Shown one piece after another: positions 53,807 through 64,000 of a stretch of 64,000 nucleotides of DNA. A program made the position numbers and the translations under genes. The notes beneath the pieces were generated by a model that was given only the letters and a program-made list of their open reading frames with translations, was not told the origin of the DNA and ran no database searches. Where the stretch lies: NCBI GenBank assembly GCA_002989075.1, contig PSQN01000002.1:760097-824096 (forward strand), written 5' to 3'. The stretch is from Arthonia radiata (Eukaryota > Ascomycota > Arthoniomycetes > Arthoniales > Arthoniaceae). Numbering within the stretch: position 1 is the stretch's first letter; every line of letters starts with the position of its first letter.

Positions 53807-56800
53807 TTAATTGTTAGGAAGGATTTCTGAGTTGGGTCGTTCTGCCTCTCGGAAGTAAGCTAGTTTCAACAGCGCTACGTAGAATACAGGATATATTTTT
53901 ATCGTTTTTAGGAGTTTAAGTTTAAACGTTACGAGTCCTAATTGCTGTAAGATTTTAAACGGTTCCGTCTTAGTATAGTCAAGTTTCTTACTTAGTCTAA
54001 TAGTTTTTATATTTCTTATAAGCAAGTAAGCTTTTTCCCCTTCTTTTATACTTGTATTTAGGGTAGTTCTTAACTTATTATACTATTTCCTTGTTCGTTT
54101 GTTAATAAACTCGCTGTTAGCCTTTAACTGCTGGTATAGGGTCTTTATATTCGTTGCTATTCGTATAGCAGTGTCGTTTTCTGCAGTGCTTTGTAGTTGT
54201 CTGCTCTAAAGAGGGTAATAGCCGTATAAGGCATAGAACGGTATTATTTTGGTCGTATCGTTTTTTGTATCGTTGTACGCTGCTTGCGCTACTAGTAGTA
54301 ATTATACCTAGTCGTTCTACTAATAGTTAATGTATGCCCGGAGATACTGTTCTAGTGTTTAATTTGTTTGCTCCGTCTATCTATTTGTTTGCGGATAAAA
54401 AAAACGTTAATATTTTTTATTTTGTTCCTAGCTGTTGTATTAGGGATGTTCAAAATCGTAAGACGAATTTCTGGTCTCTGTCCGAGATAATTCTTTGTGG
54501 TTAACTATAGTTTGCTAAGATAATCTAAAGGAAAGTATATACTAATTGTTCTAAGTTGCTGGCTTCTCTGTAAGGTACGAAGTACGCGTACTTTGTAAGT
54601 TTGTCGCATATAACTAAGATAGCGTCGTAAGCTACTCCTATAAGTAGATCCTTGGAGATTAGTAACTTAGTAATAAAGTCTAGTAAGACTGTATACTATA
54701 GTCTCTTAGATGTCTTTAGTAGTTGTAGTTCACCGTATAGTAAATGCTTCGGGTACTTAGTTCTTGCGTATACGTCGTATTCTCGGATATAATTTTCGAC
54801 GTAATGTCAAATTTTTGAGATATAGTAGGTTCGTATAATCTTTTTAATAGTGTTGTCGATACTCTTGTGTCTCTTCGTTAAGTTATTGTAAAAGTTACTA
54901 ATAATATGTCGGATTAGATTCCTTAGAACGTAGATTTTGCTTTAAAATTTATAATAGCTCTTATTGTTTTTAGTTAGTCTTAGATGTCGTTTCTCGTTTT
55001 TCTAGTAAGTTTTAGAATCGTTTAAGATATCTAAGATTCGGCTGTTTAGTTCAATAATAAACTCTGTTGTTATAGCTAATTAATTGTATCTAATCTCGTT
55101 GTTGTATTTTTAGAATATTGTATGTTCGACGTGTTCCTTGTTATTGAGGTAATCTAGTCGTCGGCTCAGAGCATCGGCTCTATCGTTCTTAAAACCCTTC
55201 TTGTAGATAATAATAAAGTCGTATAGAGCTATAGTTTCTAACTATCTAACTTGCCTGCGGTTAAGTTTCTTTATTGTCGTAAAATAAGTTAGGTTTTTAT
55301 AGTCTGTATATACTATAATCGTATAGTTTGCTCCTTCTAGGTAGGCTCGCTATGTTTCGAATGCTGCTATAATAGTTAAAAGCTCTTTATCGTAAATGTT
55401 GTAGTTCTGTTCTGTGAGTAATATTTTTTTTGAGTAGAAAGCTACTGGTCTAAGCTTTCTTTCCTTGTTATTTTAACTTATATATGCTCCAATCGCATAG
55501 TCTAACGCGTCTGTTTCTATAATAATCGGTAAGTCAGGGTTAAATATTACTAGTACAGGTCTAATCTTAAAAGCTTCCTTAAGCTCTTTGAATGCTAATT
55601 GTTCTTTTTGCGCCTAAAAGAATCCTATCGATTGTTTTGTCTGTTAAGACAGCGGTGCTGTAATTCGGCCAAAGTTGAATATCTATTGCCTATAGTAGTT
55701 AGCAAAACTAAGAAACTATTGTAACTGTTTTATATTCTTTAGTGTAGGCTAGGTTAGAACAGATTAGATCTTTAAATCTTTTATTTAAAGACTGTGCTCA
55801 GTAATTATAAATCTAAGAAATTCGACAGATTGTTAGTAAAACTAGGTTTTCTCGATATTAATTTATAAATCGGTATGCGTCAATCTTTCTAATACCTTCT
55901 TAATATATTCCTTATATTCTTCTAGTATACGGCTGTATACTAGGATATCGTTTAGATAAGCAGTTATAAATATATCTAGATAATCGCTAAGCGTATTGTT
56001 AATTAGTTTCTAAAATAATGCTAGTGCGTTTATTAGCTTAAAGGGTATAACGCAATACTTAAAAAGTCTGTGTCTGGTACGGAAGGCTGTTTTCTATTCT
56101 TTGCCTTTCTGTATATAAATTAGGTTATAAGCTCCTCGTAGGTTAAACTTAGTAAACTATTACGCGTTATACAATTGATCTGTTATTTTGTTGATGCGTA
56201 GTAAAGAATATCGATTCTTAATAGTTACCCTATTTAATTGTCTATAATCTACGTAGAGTCGTAGTTTGCTACTCTTCTTTGGTACAAAGAGTATTAGGTA
56301 TCCGACTAGTAATATTAATTTCCAGATAAATTCCTTTTTAAGATTTTTATTAAGATAGTTGCGGAGCGCTTAATTTTCTGCTTCTAATAGAGAGTATATT
56401 GGACCAAATGTTAGCGTTTTACCTTCTTATAAAGGTATTGTGTAATCCTACGGTTTATATTCTAGAAGAGCTGAGTTTGGCTTAGCTTCCTCGAACAGGT
56501 ATCAGAATTAATTATATTCCTCTAGTATCTTAGTAATCAACTGAGTACTTGTTATCGTATAGAATCGTTGACGTACAGTCGTCTCTTGTTTATACTTACG
56601 TATAGCTAACTATAAATAAGATACTGCATTAAACTTCTCTTATAGAATATCTAAATATCGAAGTATAGTAGTACTAATTTGCGTAAGTTCCTTATCGCGC
56701 TCCTTATTTTTACTACTAAAATTAGCTTATAGAGTATCTGTTCTGTAAAACGACTCTTGTTTAGAGTACTTATACTTAGTAAAGAGGAGTTTCTTAGTTC

Positions 56801-58950
56801 TCTAATCTACTTCTAAGTTATATTGTTATAACTAAGGTATACCTAGCACAGCGTAGTACTAATTAATATCTACAATATTATAAGTAATTTCTTTTTAATA
56901 GTTCTCAATTATTATATCTATTAGCGAAGTCTCGTAGTTAACTCTTTTCTCTGCTCCTTGAAATTTAAACAGTACGTAGGGTAATTTCTTCTTTTATATT
57001 TATATTTAGTACTTCTTAACGCAGCGTATTGAGATAAAGTTGCCTATTGCGCCTAAATCGATTATAATTTTAATGTTTCTGTAGTTTATTGTTGCCTAAG
57101 TATGTAGATGTGTTCTATAGGCAGCCGAGCTCGCGTAGAGCTAGACTCTTAGAGGATTTAACCGTTAAACGGGCCGGTACTACTGCCCTTAAAGCAGTCG
57201 GTCTAGTCTTTTTTCTGTTAATTGTATACGTTCTAGAGTATTTTAGGTACTAGAACCCATTGTCGATTAATTTGCTATAAGAATGCCTGTATAAGGTGTC
57301 CTAGTACTGCTTTTATTATAACGTCTAGTTTATTGTTTACGATCTCTGCTTTAATTATACAACTATTACTAGTTAGAACTCGTCGTGTCTATAAGTTATA
57401 TATTGTTAGTCGAAGATATTGGTACTAACTATATAATTCTAAACCCCTAATAAGGTGGTCTACTAGTTGTCGTAGGCGTAAGTAAATGTATCCCGAAATA
57501 TTGTTAATGTTTCTATTAGCGCTTAACTTTCTATTGTAAAAGGCCAACTAACAAAGTCTCTATATTATTTCTTCCCAACAAATTAGGGTTTGCTCTTTCT
57601 AGTTAATATCGTTCTTAAGTAAGAATTTTATACTATTAGAATCTATATTTTTATCTTTGAGTCGTTATCTTGCCTATAACGTATCGTAGCTGCTATCTTG
57701 CTTAGCTTCTACGGTCTGTTCTTCCTTAGATTCTCCTTAGGTTTCTAGGCAAGGTAACCTAGGTTGTCCTTAGATAAGGCCTAGTTCTTATGTCGAACCT
57801 TATTTTAGAGATATCGGTTTCTTCGGCCATTATCCTAATTCTAATTTGTCAGATTTATAGGTCGTACAATTATTATCGTAGCACGCAGTTTAGAATAGTG
57901 TTTTATGTAGTGTAGCGGTATTTTGTATCTACTGTCTTGGAATAGTACGGTTAATGTTGTTTTAGTCCTATAGGTTTCGTTGTTTCTGTTTTATTTGTCG
58001 TTCCTTTGTTTCTTTCTATAACTCAATGTTTGTATCCTAGTTCTTGTGTAAGTTAAATAAGTTCTATTTGTTGTGCTTTTTGTTAGAAGTAACCTAGTAG
58101 GTGTTCTCCTGTGTCTAGGTAGTTATATTGAAATATTGTCGTAGGAAACAAGGTTTCTATAGTCGTTCGTTATACCCGTTTCTACTAGTACTATTGAACT
58201 GTTATTTCTTAGAACGGTATTCTTTAACTTAATGCCCTGGCTTTCTGCAATATAAGTATAGCTTGTTCTTTATTCTGTATTCTCTTTCTTAGTTGTTTAG
58301 TTTCCCTCGAGGCTTTATAAAATCTAGCTTCATTGAATCGCCTCGGTCTTATCGTAAGTTTGCTCGATTTTTTGTTCTATAGAACCTATTAGTAGGGTTA
58401 CCCTTCTTTTTTATCTATCTTTTAAAGTTACTGTCGTTAATCTCCTTTACTCGTTATATAAAGTTATCGAGATTATTAAACTTCTCTTTACAAATATAAA
58501 TTATTTCCTTAATATAATCCTTAAGTCCTTCGTAAAAGGTCTCGATAAGGGGTTTCTTGTTCTATCCTATTTAATTAGTATACTATATAAATTCGGCGGC
58601 GTACCTGCTTGCTGGTCCTATTTATTTAAGGTTCCTAAGCTTTCTAGTAGCGATGCGTCTAGCGTCAGTCTATCTAAAGATTTTACAAAGCTTCTTCTAA
58701 AAGGAGGTAAAGCTAGTAAAGAACTTATCGGTATCCTTGCGCCTACTCTTTATTAAAGTAAATAAGAAATCGTCGAGATAATACTCAACCTACTTGTAAG
58801 CATCTCTATCTATATAAAAGGTAGCGAATAGAACTATAGTAGTATCGTTCGGGAACTAGTCTTTATAAGTTTTAAAGTATACGGCTAGACGTATTAAGAA
58901 TAAAGTAACTTTAGAACGTTTACTTAAGAAGCTTTTTCTTATCTTAGTAT
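53807..58950 (-). pseudogene. Gypsy gag-pol relic
   Basis: On the minus strand, reading from about 58950 down to 53807. Clear landmarks are the reverse transcriptase active-site block near 55945 and the integrase C-terminal/chromodomain-like segment at 53807-54025; the right-hand part should hold gag. Frames are broken throughout, so I give no exact domain limits. Confidence 0.75.
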
Positions 58951-59080
58951 TAACGTTCGATACCTTACTCGTACTAGCCATTCTATTAGCTAACCTGTCT
59001 GCAGCGTCGCGGCTGTTGAATGCCGAAGTAGTAAATATAACTAATCTACTTTCTTTACTTTCGTAGTAAGTCTATTAAAG

Positions 59081-59552
59081 TATAACGCCGGTCGCTGAAA
59101 GAACCGAACTAAGGCTTACTTACCTTATATACTTGTTAACCTTAGTGGTAGGTGTCTTGTGTACTAGAAACTAAAAGGTAGGAGAAATAAGATAGATTAT
59201 AGAGAGTAAGAGGGGCTTAACTAAAGTAGATAGAAGGTAAAGTACGTTACTTAAATATAGTTAAGAAACTTGTATTTAGATATTAAGTTAATAGACTAAA
59301 GTTTATTCTAAGGTCGGTTATTAGTTTAGCTATATAGTCTAAGGTATATAGGGAAGTTTCTCTATATCCGTTAATCTTAATAATACTTATATCGGGTTTA
59401 TAAGGAATATAGGCTCTTATAGCCGTCTTGTTCGATAATGCTTACGGCGGGTTTATAGGCTTAGTTAGGAATAATGCTGGTAGGGCTGAGATAACTAGCG
59501 GTGATTAATGCTTAGGTGCACGCTAGGCCGTCTAAGGCTGGTACCCGTAATA
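59081..59552 (-). repeat. Gypsy LTR, right copy (5' LTR on the coding strand)
   Basis: 472 bp, same length as the left copy, ends CCCGTAATA (CA to TA). Followed directly by GACAG. Confidence 0.92.
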
Positions 59553-60002
59553 GACAGGTTCTACTAGCTGTCTTGGTCTAAAATAGAACAAGCCTTTTAT
59601 CTAAAGGGTCGGGCCTAGTAGCCCGGGCCTAGGACAAAAAGAAGTATTATACGATCTATTCTAGACAGCTAGCCTGTAGTCTAAGACAATATAGAATAAA
59701 CTTAAAAACTAATAGTTTTAAATAGACAGAATTACTCTCTTATATAGTAAATTACGGGTTATCTAGCCTCTATTAAAAGAACAGATATTTAGTAAGTTCT
59801 GTATAGACCGCTAAACTTAAATATATAAGCTAGGATCTCTCTAGAGAATTCTAGCTAACAAGACAGACAATATAACAATAGCTTCTCCTTGCTACTAAGT
59901 ATTGTACCTGTATTAAGCCTAAGTATTGCACCAGTCTCAAGCTAGTCTCGTCTTTCTACTCTTTATAGTAGTATTCTTCTTCTTTCCTGTATCTTTTTAA
60001 CA
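59553..60002 (+). repeat. Copia 3' LTR, right fragment, with duplicated GACAG
   Basis: 59553-59557 is the second target copy; 59558-60002 continues the LTR (GTTCTACTAGCTGTC...) to TTTTTAACA. With the left fragment it restores 507 bp. Confidence 0.9.
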
Positions 60003-60565
60003 AAGATTGACTAAGAATTTACTTCTATTAGAGATATATAGCTATAACTAAACTAATATTAGCTCTATAACTATATTAATAGTTAGAATAAGAACTATAT
60101 ACTATAAGATTCTAGATATAGTTATACTACTATAGACTCTATTTATAAGAAGGTAAACTAATAATAGTAGAAATATAATACTAAGAGCTCTATTTAAATA
60201 GTAGATATAAAAAGAATTAGATATAGAATAAGAATAAGAGAGTAGATAATACTCTTATATATATTAATATGATTTAAATTATCTAATTAATATACTAAAC
60301 TAAAAATAAGAAAGTTAGAGATAGTAGTATAGTTTATATGTACTATTTAATTATTAAAATATAAGTTAAAAATTAAGTTAGAATACTAAGAGCTAATAGG
60401 GTCTAAGACTAGTTTATAATACTATTTAGATACTTTAATATTTATATTCTACTTTATTCTCTCTAAAGTATATCTAAGAGCCTATAAGATAGAAGAATAG
60501 AGCTATATAATACTATCTATCTATATAATTACTATTTTTAGTCTTCTTATAGATTTAAGAAAATT
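60003..60565. other. AT-rich sequence without recognisable gene
   Basis: Almost entirely A/T with CTATA/TAGAG words. No frame of note and no identifiable element. Confidence 0.6.
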
Positions 60566-61051
60566 AGAGCTCTCTATAGAAGATTATTTTTCTAATGAAA
60601 AATAGAATAGAATAGGAGATAAAATAGAATAGAAGCTAAAACCTCTTTTTTATTAAATTAGAAATAGAATAGAAGTCTAAAAATAAAAATTCTATTCTAT
60701 TCTTAGTATTTTTAGATAAATAGAATAAAAATTATAATAAAAATAATCTTTTTTAAAATATATTTTTAAGTTATTTAAAAATATATAACCTCTAAAGGTC
60801 TCTAAATATATAAAATTAGAGCTTGAAGCTCTAATTATTTTTTTGATAGAATTTTTAGTTCTAAGCTTATAATATATTAATCTCTCTTTTAGTAATTTTT
60901 TATTCTATTTTATTCTACTTTAATAAAAATAGAAGTAAAAGTTAAAATCTCTTTTCTATTCTATTAGCTCTAACTTCTAATCTTCTTTCAATAAAATAGG
61001 AATAGAATAGAATCCTAAAATCCTCTTCTATCTTATTCTATAGAGAACTCT
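60566..61051. repeat. AT-rich repeat with terminal inverted ends, copy 1 (486 bp)
   Basis: Begins AGAGCTCTCTATAGAAGA and ends TTCTATAGAGAACTCT; the ends are inverted copies of each other. Inner parts (GAATAGAATAG-type words) are also inverted relative to each other. The same unit recurs at 63145-63644 in the same orientation. Looks like a RIP-eroded MITE-type element. No coding capacity seen. Confidence 0.65.
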
Positions 61052-62258
61052 AAAGAAAAGTCTAGTATTCTTACTATAGAATTAGATTCAATTAGAGTTT
61101 AAAGATCTATAGCTTCTAAGTAATAATACTTTATATAAATAGCTTAATATCTATAAGAGAAGTACTTATAGATCTAAATACTTCTTGAATCTACTTATTG
61201 TTTTCTATTATAAAGCTAATTCTAAAGATTAGAATATAATTAGTACTTAGCTTTAAACTGAATATATTATTATTTATAGTAGAGGCTTAAATATCTATAA
61301 TTATTAATAATACTTCTATATTAATATCCTAGGATCTATATAAACTTCTACTAATATTACTTCTAATCTCTAATATACTATCTTATAAGGCTAGTAACAC
61401 GACTTTATCTTCTAAAGAATTATCTATAGTTAACTTAGTATTATATAAATTAACTATTATACTATAGAGATTACTAGAAGTCTCTAAGTATATCTAAAAA
61501 AGTTAATTAAGTACTAAATCTATACTATATAGATATCTTACTAATAACTAAGGTTCTATAGTTCTTATAAAAAAATTATATCTACTTATATAAGAAGTCT
61601 TAAGAGCGTAGTATTATCTTTAGAAATATCTTTAATCTTACTATAGAGATAAGTATTTAGTATAAGGTCTTTTATTCTAATATACTCTTTAATACTAATA
61701 GCTAGGCTACAAAGCGGCTCTATAGGTTTTCTATAGGTCTTTAAATAGTTATCTAGTTTCTAAGTATATTAAAGTATATACGCTAAAAGAAGTTCTATAA
61801 TATAGTTAATCTAGATATAGTTGGCGCTTACTTATAAAAATAAACTATATACTATCTATAAATACAAGAAGATTACTACTAAGATCTAGCTTTACTCTTA
61901 TTCTAATACTATAGTACTTATTATATACTAAGCCTTATACTAGAGCTACTCTTTAGAAGAAAGTACTTATAATAGCGACGCTAGAAACCTTCTTTAAAGC
62001 TAATAATAGTACTAGCTTCTTAATATTAAGCTCTGTAATATCTATATTAACGCTAGATAATAACTAACAAGATATATCTATTATATTCTTAGGGAGATAG
62101 CTCTAGATATAGAAGGTATTACTAGAAGCTTTAGATAGTATTATTTTATAGTATTATTAAATAATTATAATAGTCTTCTACTAGTCTAGTACTATTACTA
62201 TATTATTTTCTCTACTATTATCAGAGCTATAGCTTAAAGTATCTTTTAATTAGCTATA
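61052..62258. other. AT-rich sequence without recognisable gene
   Basis: 1.2 kb of degraded AT-rich DNA. It probably contains older transposon remains, but I could not identify a domain. Confidence 0.55.
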
Positions 62259-62765
62259 TATTGAAAATTAACCAACTAGCTGGTTAGCCGAAACCCCTAG
62301 GGGCCCGGAGTATTGGATAGGTTCTACTAGCTGTCTTAGCTTAAAATAGAACAAGCCTTTTATCTAAAGAGTCAGGCCTAGTAGCCCGGGTTTAGGACAA
62401 AAAGAAGCATTATACGATCTATTTTAGACAGCTAGTCTATAGTCTAAGACAATATAGAATAGACTTAAAGACTAATAGTTTTAAATAGACAGAATTACTA
62501 TCTTATATAGTAAGTTACAGGTTATCTAGCTTCTATTAAAAAAATAGATATCTAGTAAGTTCTATATAGACCGCTAAACTTAGATATATAAGCTAAAATC
62601 TCTCTAGAGAATTTTAACTAACAAGACAGACAATATAACAATAGCTTCTCCTTGCTACTAAGTATTGTACCTGTACTAAGCCTAAGTATTGTACTAGTCT
62701 TAAGCTGGTCTTATCTTTCTACTCTTTGTAGTAGTATTCTTCTTCTTCCCTGCACCTTTTTAATA
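62259..62765 (+). mobile_element. Solo copia LTR with CTATA target duplication
   Basis: 507 bp, same length and ends as the LTRs of the element at 47434-60002 (starts TATTGAAAATTAACC, ends TTTTTAATA after RIP). Flanked by CTATA at 62254-62258 and 62766-62770. No internal sequence, so it arose by LTR-LTR recombination. Confidence 0.9.
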
Positions 62766-63144
62766 CTATATAAGAGAGATAAAGATAAAGGAGTAAGATT
62801 TAGATAGCTTATAGCTTTTTATATATATAGTTATAGTATATTATAGTATCTTATAGATATCTAGATAGTATATAAAAGTATTATATATAGAATTAACTAG
62901 TCTAGATAGCTATACTAAGATATAGAACATCTAGTAGAGAATTATATTATAGATATATACTAAGATTATATAATAGATATAGTTATATTTTCTATCTTAT
63001 TCTTATATATCTACCTTTCTACTACATTAGTTAGAATATAATAAAAGCTATATAGCTTATCAAGTTATAAGTTTAGTAGCTTTAATATAGTAAGAAGTTA
63101 TTATTAATAGTAAAGCTAAATAGTAAGATATTAAGATCTAAATT
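62766..63144. other. AT-rich sequence without recognisable gene
   Basis: 379 bp, no feature beyond AT-rich words. Confidence 0.55.
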
Positions 63145-63644
63145 AGACTCTCTATAGAAGATTATTTTTCTAATAGAAGATAGAACAGAATAGAAGAGAG
63201 AATAAAATAAGAGTTAAAATACCTTTTTTATTAAATTAGAAATAAAATAAAGGTCTAAAAATAAAATTTTTTTTCTATTCTTAGTATTTTTAGGTAAATA
63301 GAATAAAAATTATAATTAAAATAATTTTTTTAGAATATATTTTTAAGTTATTTAAGAGTATATAGCCTTTAAAGACCTCTAAATATATAAAATTAAGGCT
63401 TAAAGCTTGCTTTAATTAATTAATTTTTAATAGAAGTTTTAGCTCTAAGCTTTTAATATATTAATCTCTCTTTTAGTAATTTTTATCCTATTTTATTCTA
63501 TTTTATTCTATTTTAATAGAAATAGAAGTAAAAGCTAAATTTTTTCTTCTATTCTATTAGCTTCTACTTCTATTCTTCTTTTAATAGAATAAGAATAGAA
63601 TAGAATTCTAGAGTTCTCTTCTATCTTATTTTATAGAGAACTCT
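63145..63644. repeat. AT-rich repeat with terminal inverted ends, copy 2 (500 bp)
   Basis: Begins AGACTCTCTATAGAAGATTA and ends TTTTATAGAGAACTCT. Aligns along its length with 60566-61051, including shared blocks such as AGAAGATTATTTTTCTAAT and AATAGAATAAAAATTATAAT. Both copies have AAATT on the left flank. Confidence 0.65.
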
Positions 63645-64000
63645 AGATCTAAATATTATTCTAACATTACTAGTATACCTCTTTACCTTTAAAGTATAAG
63701 CTTTTTAAGTATTAAACCTTTAAATCTATCTTATTAATATTATTTAAACTTATTTTTAGATAGTAAAAGTAATACTTAAGTATTAATTATACTAAAGACC
63801 TTATAAGCTAAATTAATAGATAGTAGAATTAAGTATTATTAATAGATACTTATCTACGTAAAATTAAACTGAACTATCTTTATCTTTATCTTTATTAAAT
63901 ATAATTTTTACTATAACTACCAATAATTTATTCTTCTTCTACTACTTTAATAGAGCTTCTTAGTAGTATTTAAGGTCTTAAACAACTTTTTATACTTCAA
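63645..64000. other. AT-rich sequence to the window end
   Basis: 356 bp of AT-rich DNA; nothing recognisable. Confidence 0.55.

Larger units (their letters stand above)
52401..59552 (-). mobile_element. Ty3/gypsy LTR retrotransposon nested in the copia 3' LTR
   Basis: Two direct LTRs of 472 bp each (52401-52872 and 59081-59552) flank a 6,208-bp interior. The target duplication GACAG is present on both sides (52396-52400, 59553-59557). The coding strand is minus: on that strand a polypurine tract (AAAAGAGGGGGAATTG) abuts the 3' LTR at 52873-52888. Reverse transcriptase has [10 protein letters not shown] (Asp to Asn at the active site) near 55930-55960. The integrase/chromodomain-like end (KLDYTKTEPFKI, IKIYPVFYVALLK) is at 53807-54025. 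Stops throughout from RIP. Confidence 0.93.
47434..60002 (+). mobile_element. Ty1/copia LTR retrotransposon, RIP-damaged, interrupted by a gypsy element
   Basis: 5' LTR 47434-47940 (507 bp, TGTTGG..TTTTTAACA), internal part 47941-52338, 3' LTR in two pieces (52339-52400 and 59558-60002, together exactly 507 bp). Internal sequence shows gag with a zinc knuckle, then protease, integrase, reverse transcriptase and RNase H in copia order, broken by many TAG/TAA codons at Gln, Trp and Lys/Glu-like positions. Differences between LTRs are nearly all C/T and G/A, the RIP signature. The 5' LTR is far less mutated than the 3' one. No matching target duplication was found (ATTAG on the left, AAGAT on the right). 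Confidence 0.92.

Noticed and set aside
47429-60007. Target duplication for the full copia element
   Set aside because: Left flank ATTAG and right flank AAGAT do not match, even allowing for C/T and G/A changes.
60003-64000. Centromere or telomere sequence
   Set aside because: No telomeric repeat and no regular satellite; the AT richness is explained by RIP-damaged transposons.

Overview
The window is nuclear DNA of a filamentous ascomycete (Pezizomycotina). Genes have short GT..AG introns (about 48-80 nt) with CTAAC/CTGAC-type branch sites. There is a fungal PKS-NRPS gene cluster, and the transposons carry C-to-T/G-to-A damage typical of RIP. Dothideomycetes is my best guess, because three introns belong to one repeated (introner-like) family, but that placement is inference.

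Region 1 (1-25.5 kb) is a secondary-metabolite cluster cut by the left edge of the window. It holds a hybrid PKS-NRPS (KS-AT-DH-degenerate MT-pseudo ER-KR-ACP-C-A-T-R, 3,680 residues visible), a small four-helix membrane protein, an MFS exporter, a Zn2Cys6 regulator, a cytochrome P450, a stand-alone enoyl reductase and an alpha/beta-hydrolase-fold protein. The synthase has no ER domain in cis, so the separate reductase is its natural partner. The gene set resembles the cytochalasan/pseurotin/hirsutellone-type logic of polyketide-amino acid assembly followed by oxidative cyclisation. The product cannot be read from this window. Promoters of the cluster share a TTCGGCG/CGCCGAA element, often as inverted pairs.

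Region 2 (27-46.7 kb) is ordinary chromosomal sequence: a six-helix membrane protein, an APH-fold kinase-like protein, a broken methyltransferase, one unrecognised gene, AP-2 mu (with a 14-nt exon), succinyl-CoA ligase alpha, ELP3, V-ATPase subunit f, a GH35-like glycosidase, a secreted GH93 arabinanase, a glyoxalase-family protein and DCP1.

Region 3 (about 47.1-64 kb) is a sharply bounded, AT-rich, RIP-mutated repeat block. A Ty1/copia element (507-bp LTRs) has a Ty3/gypsy element (472-bp LTRs, opposite strand) inserted in its 3' LTR with a GACAG target duplication. The gypsy element carries an antisense relic ORF with a Zn2Cys6-like cysteine pattern and a basic coiled coil. A solo copia LTR with CTATA duplications and two copies of a roughly 490-bp AT-rich repeat with inverted ends follow. 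No intact gene, tRNA, rRNA or CRISPR array was seen in this block.
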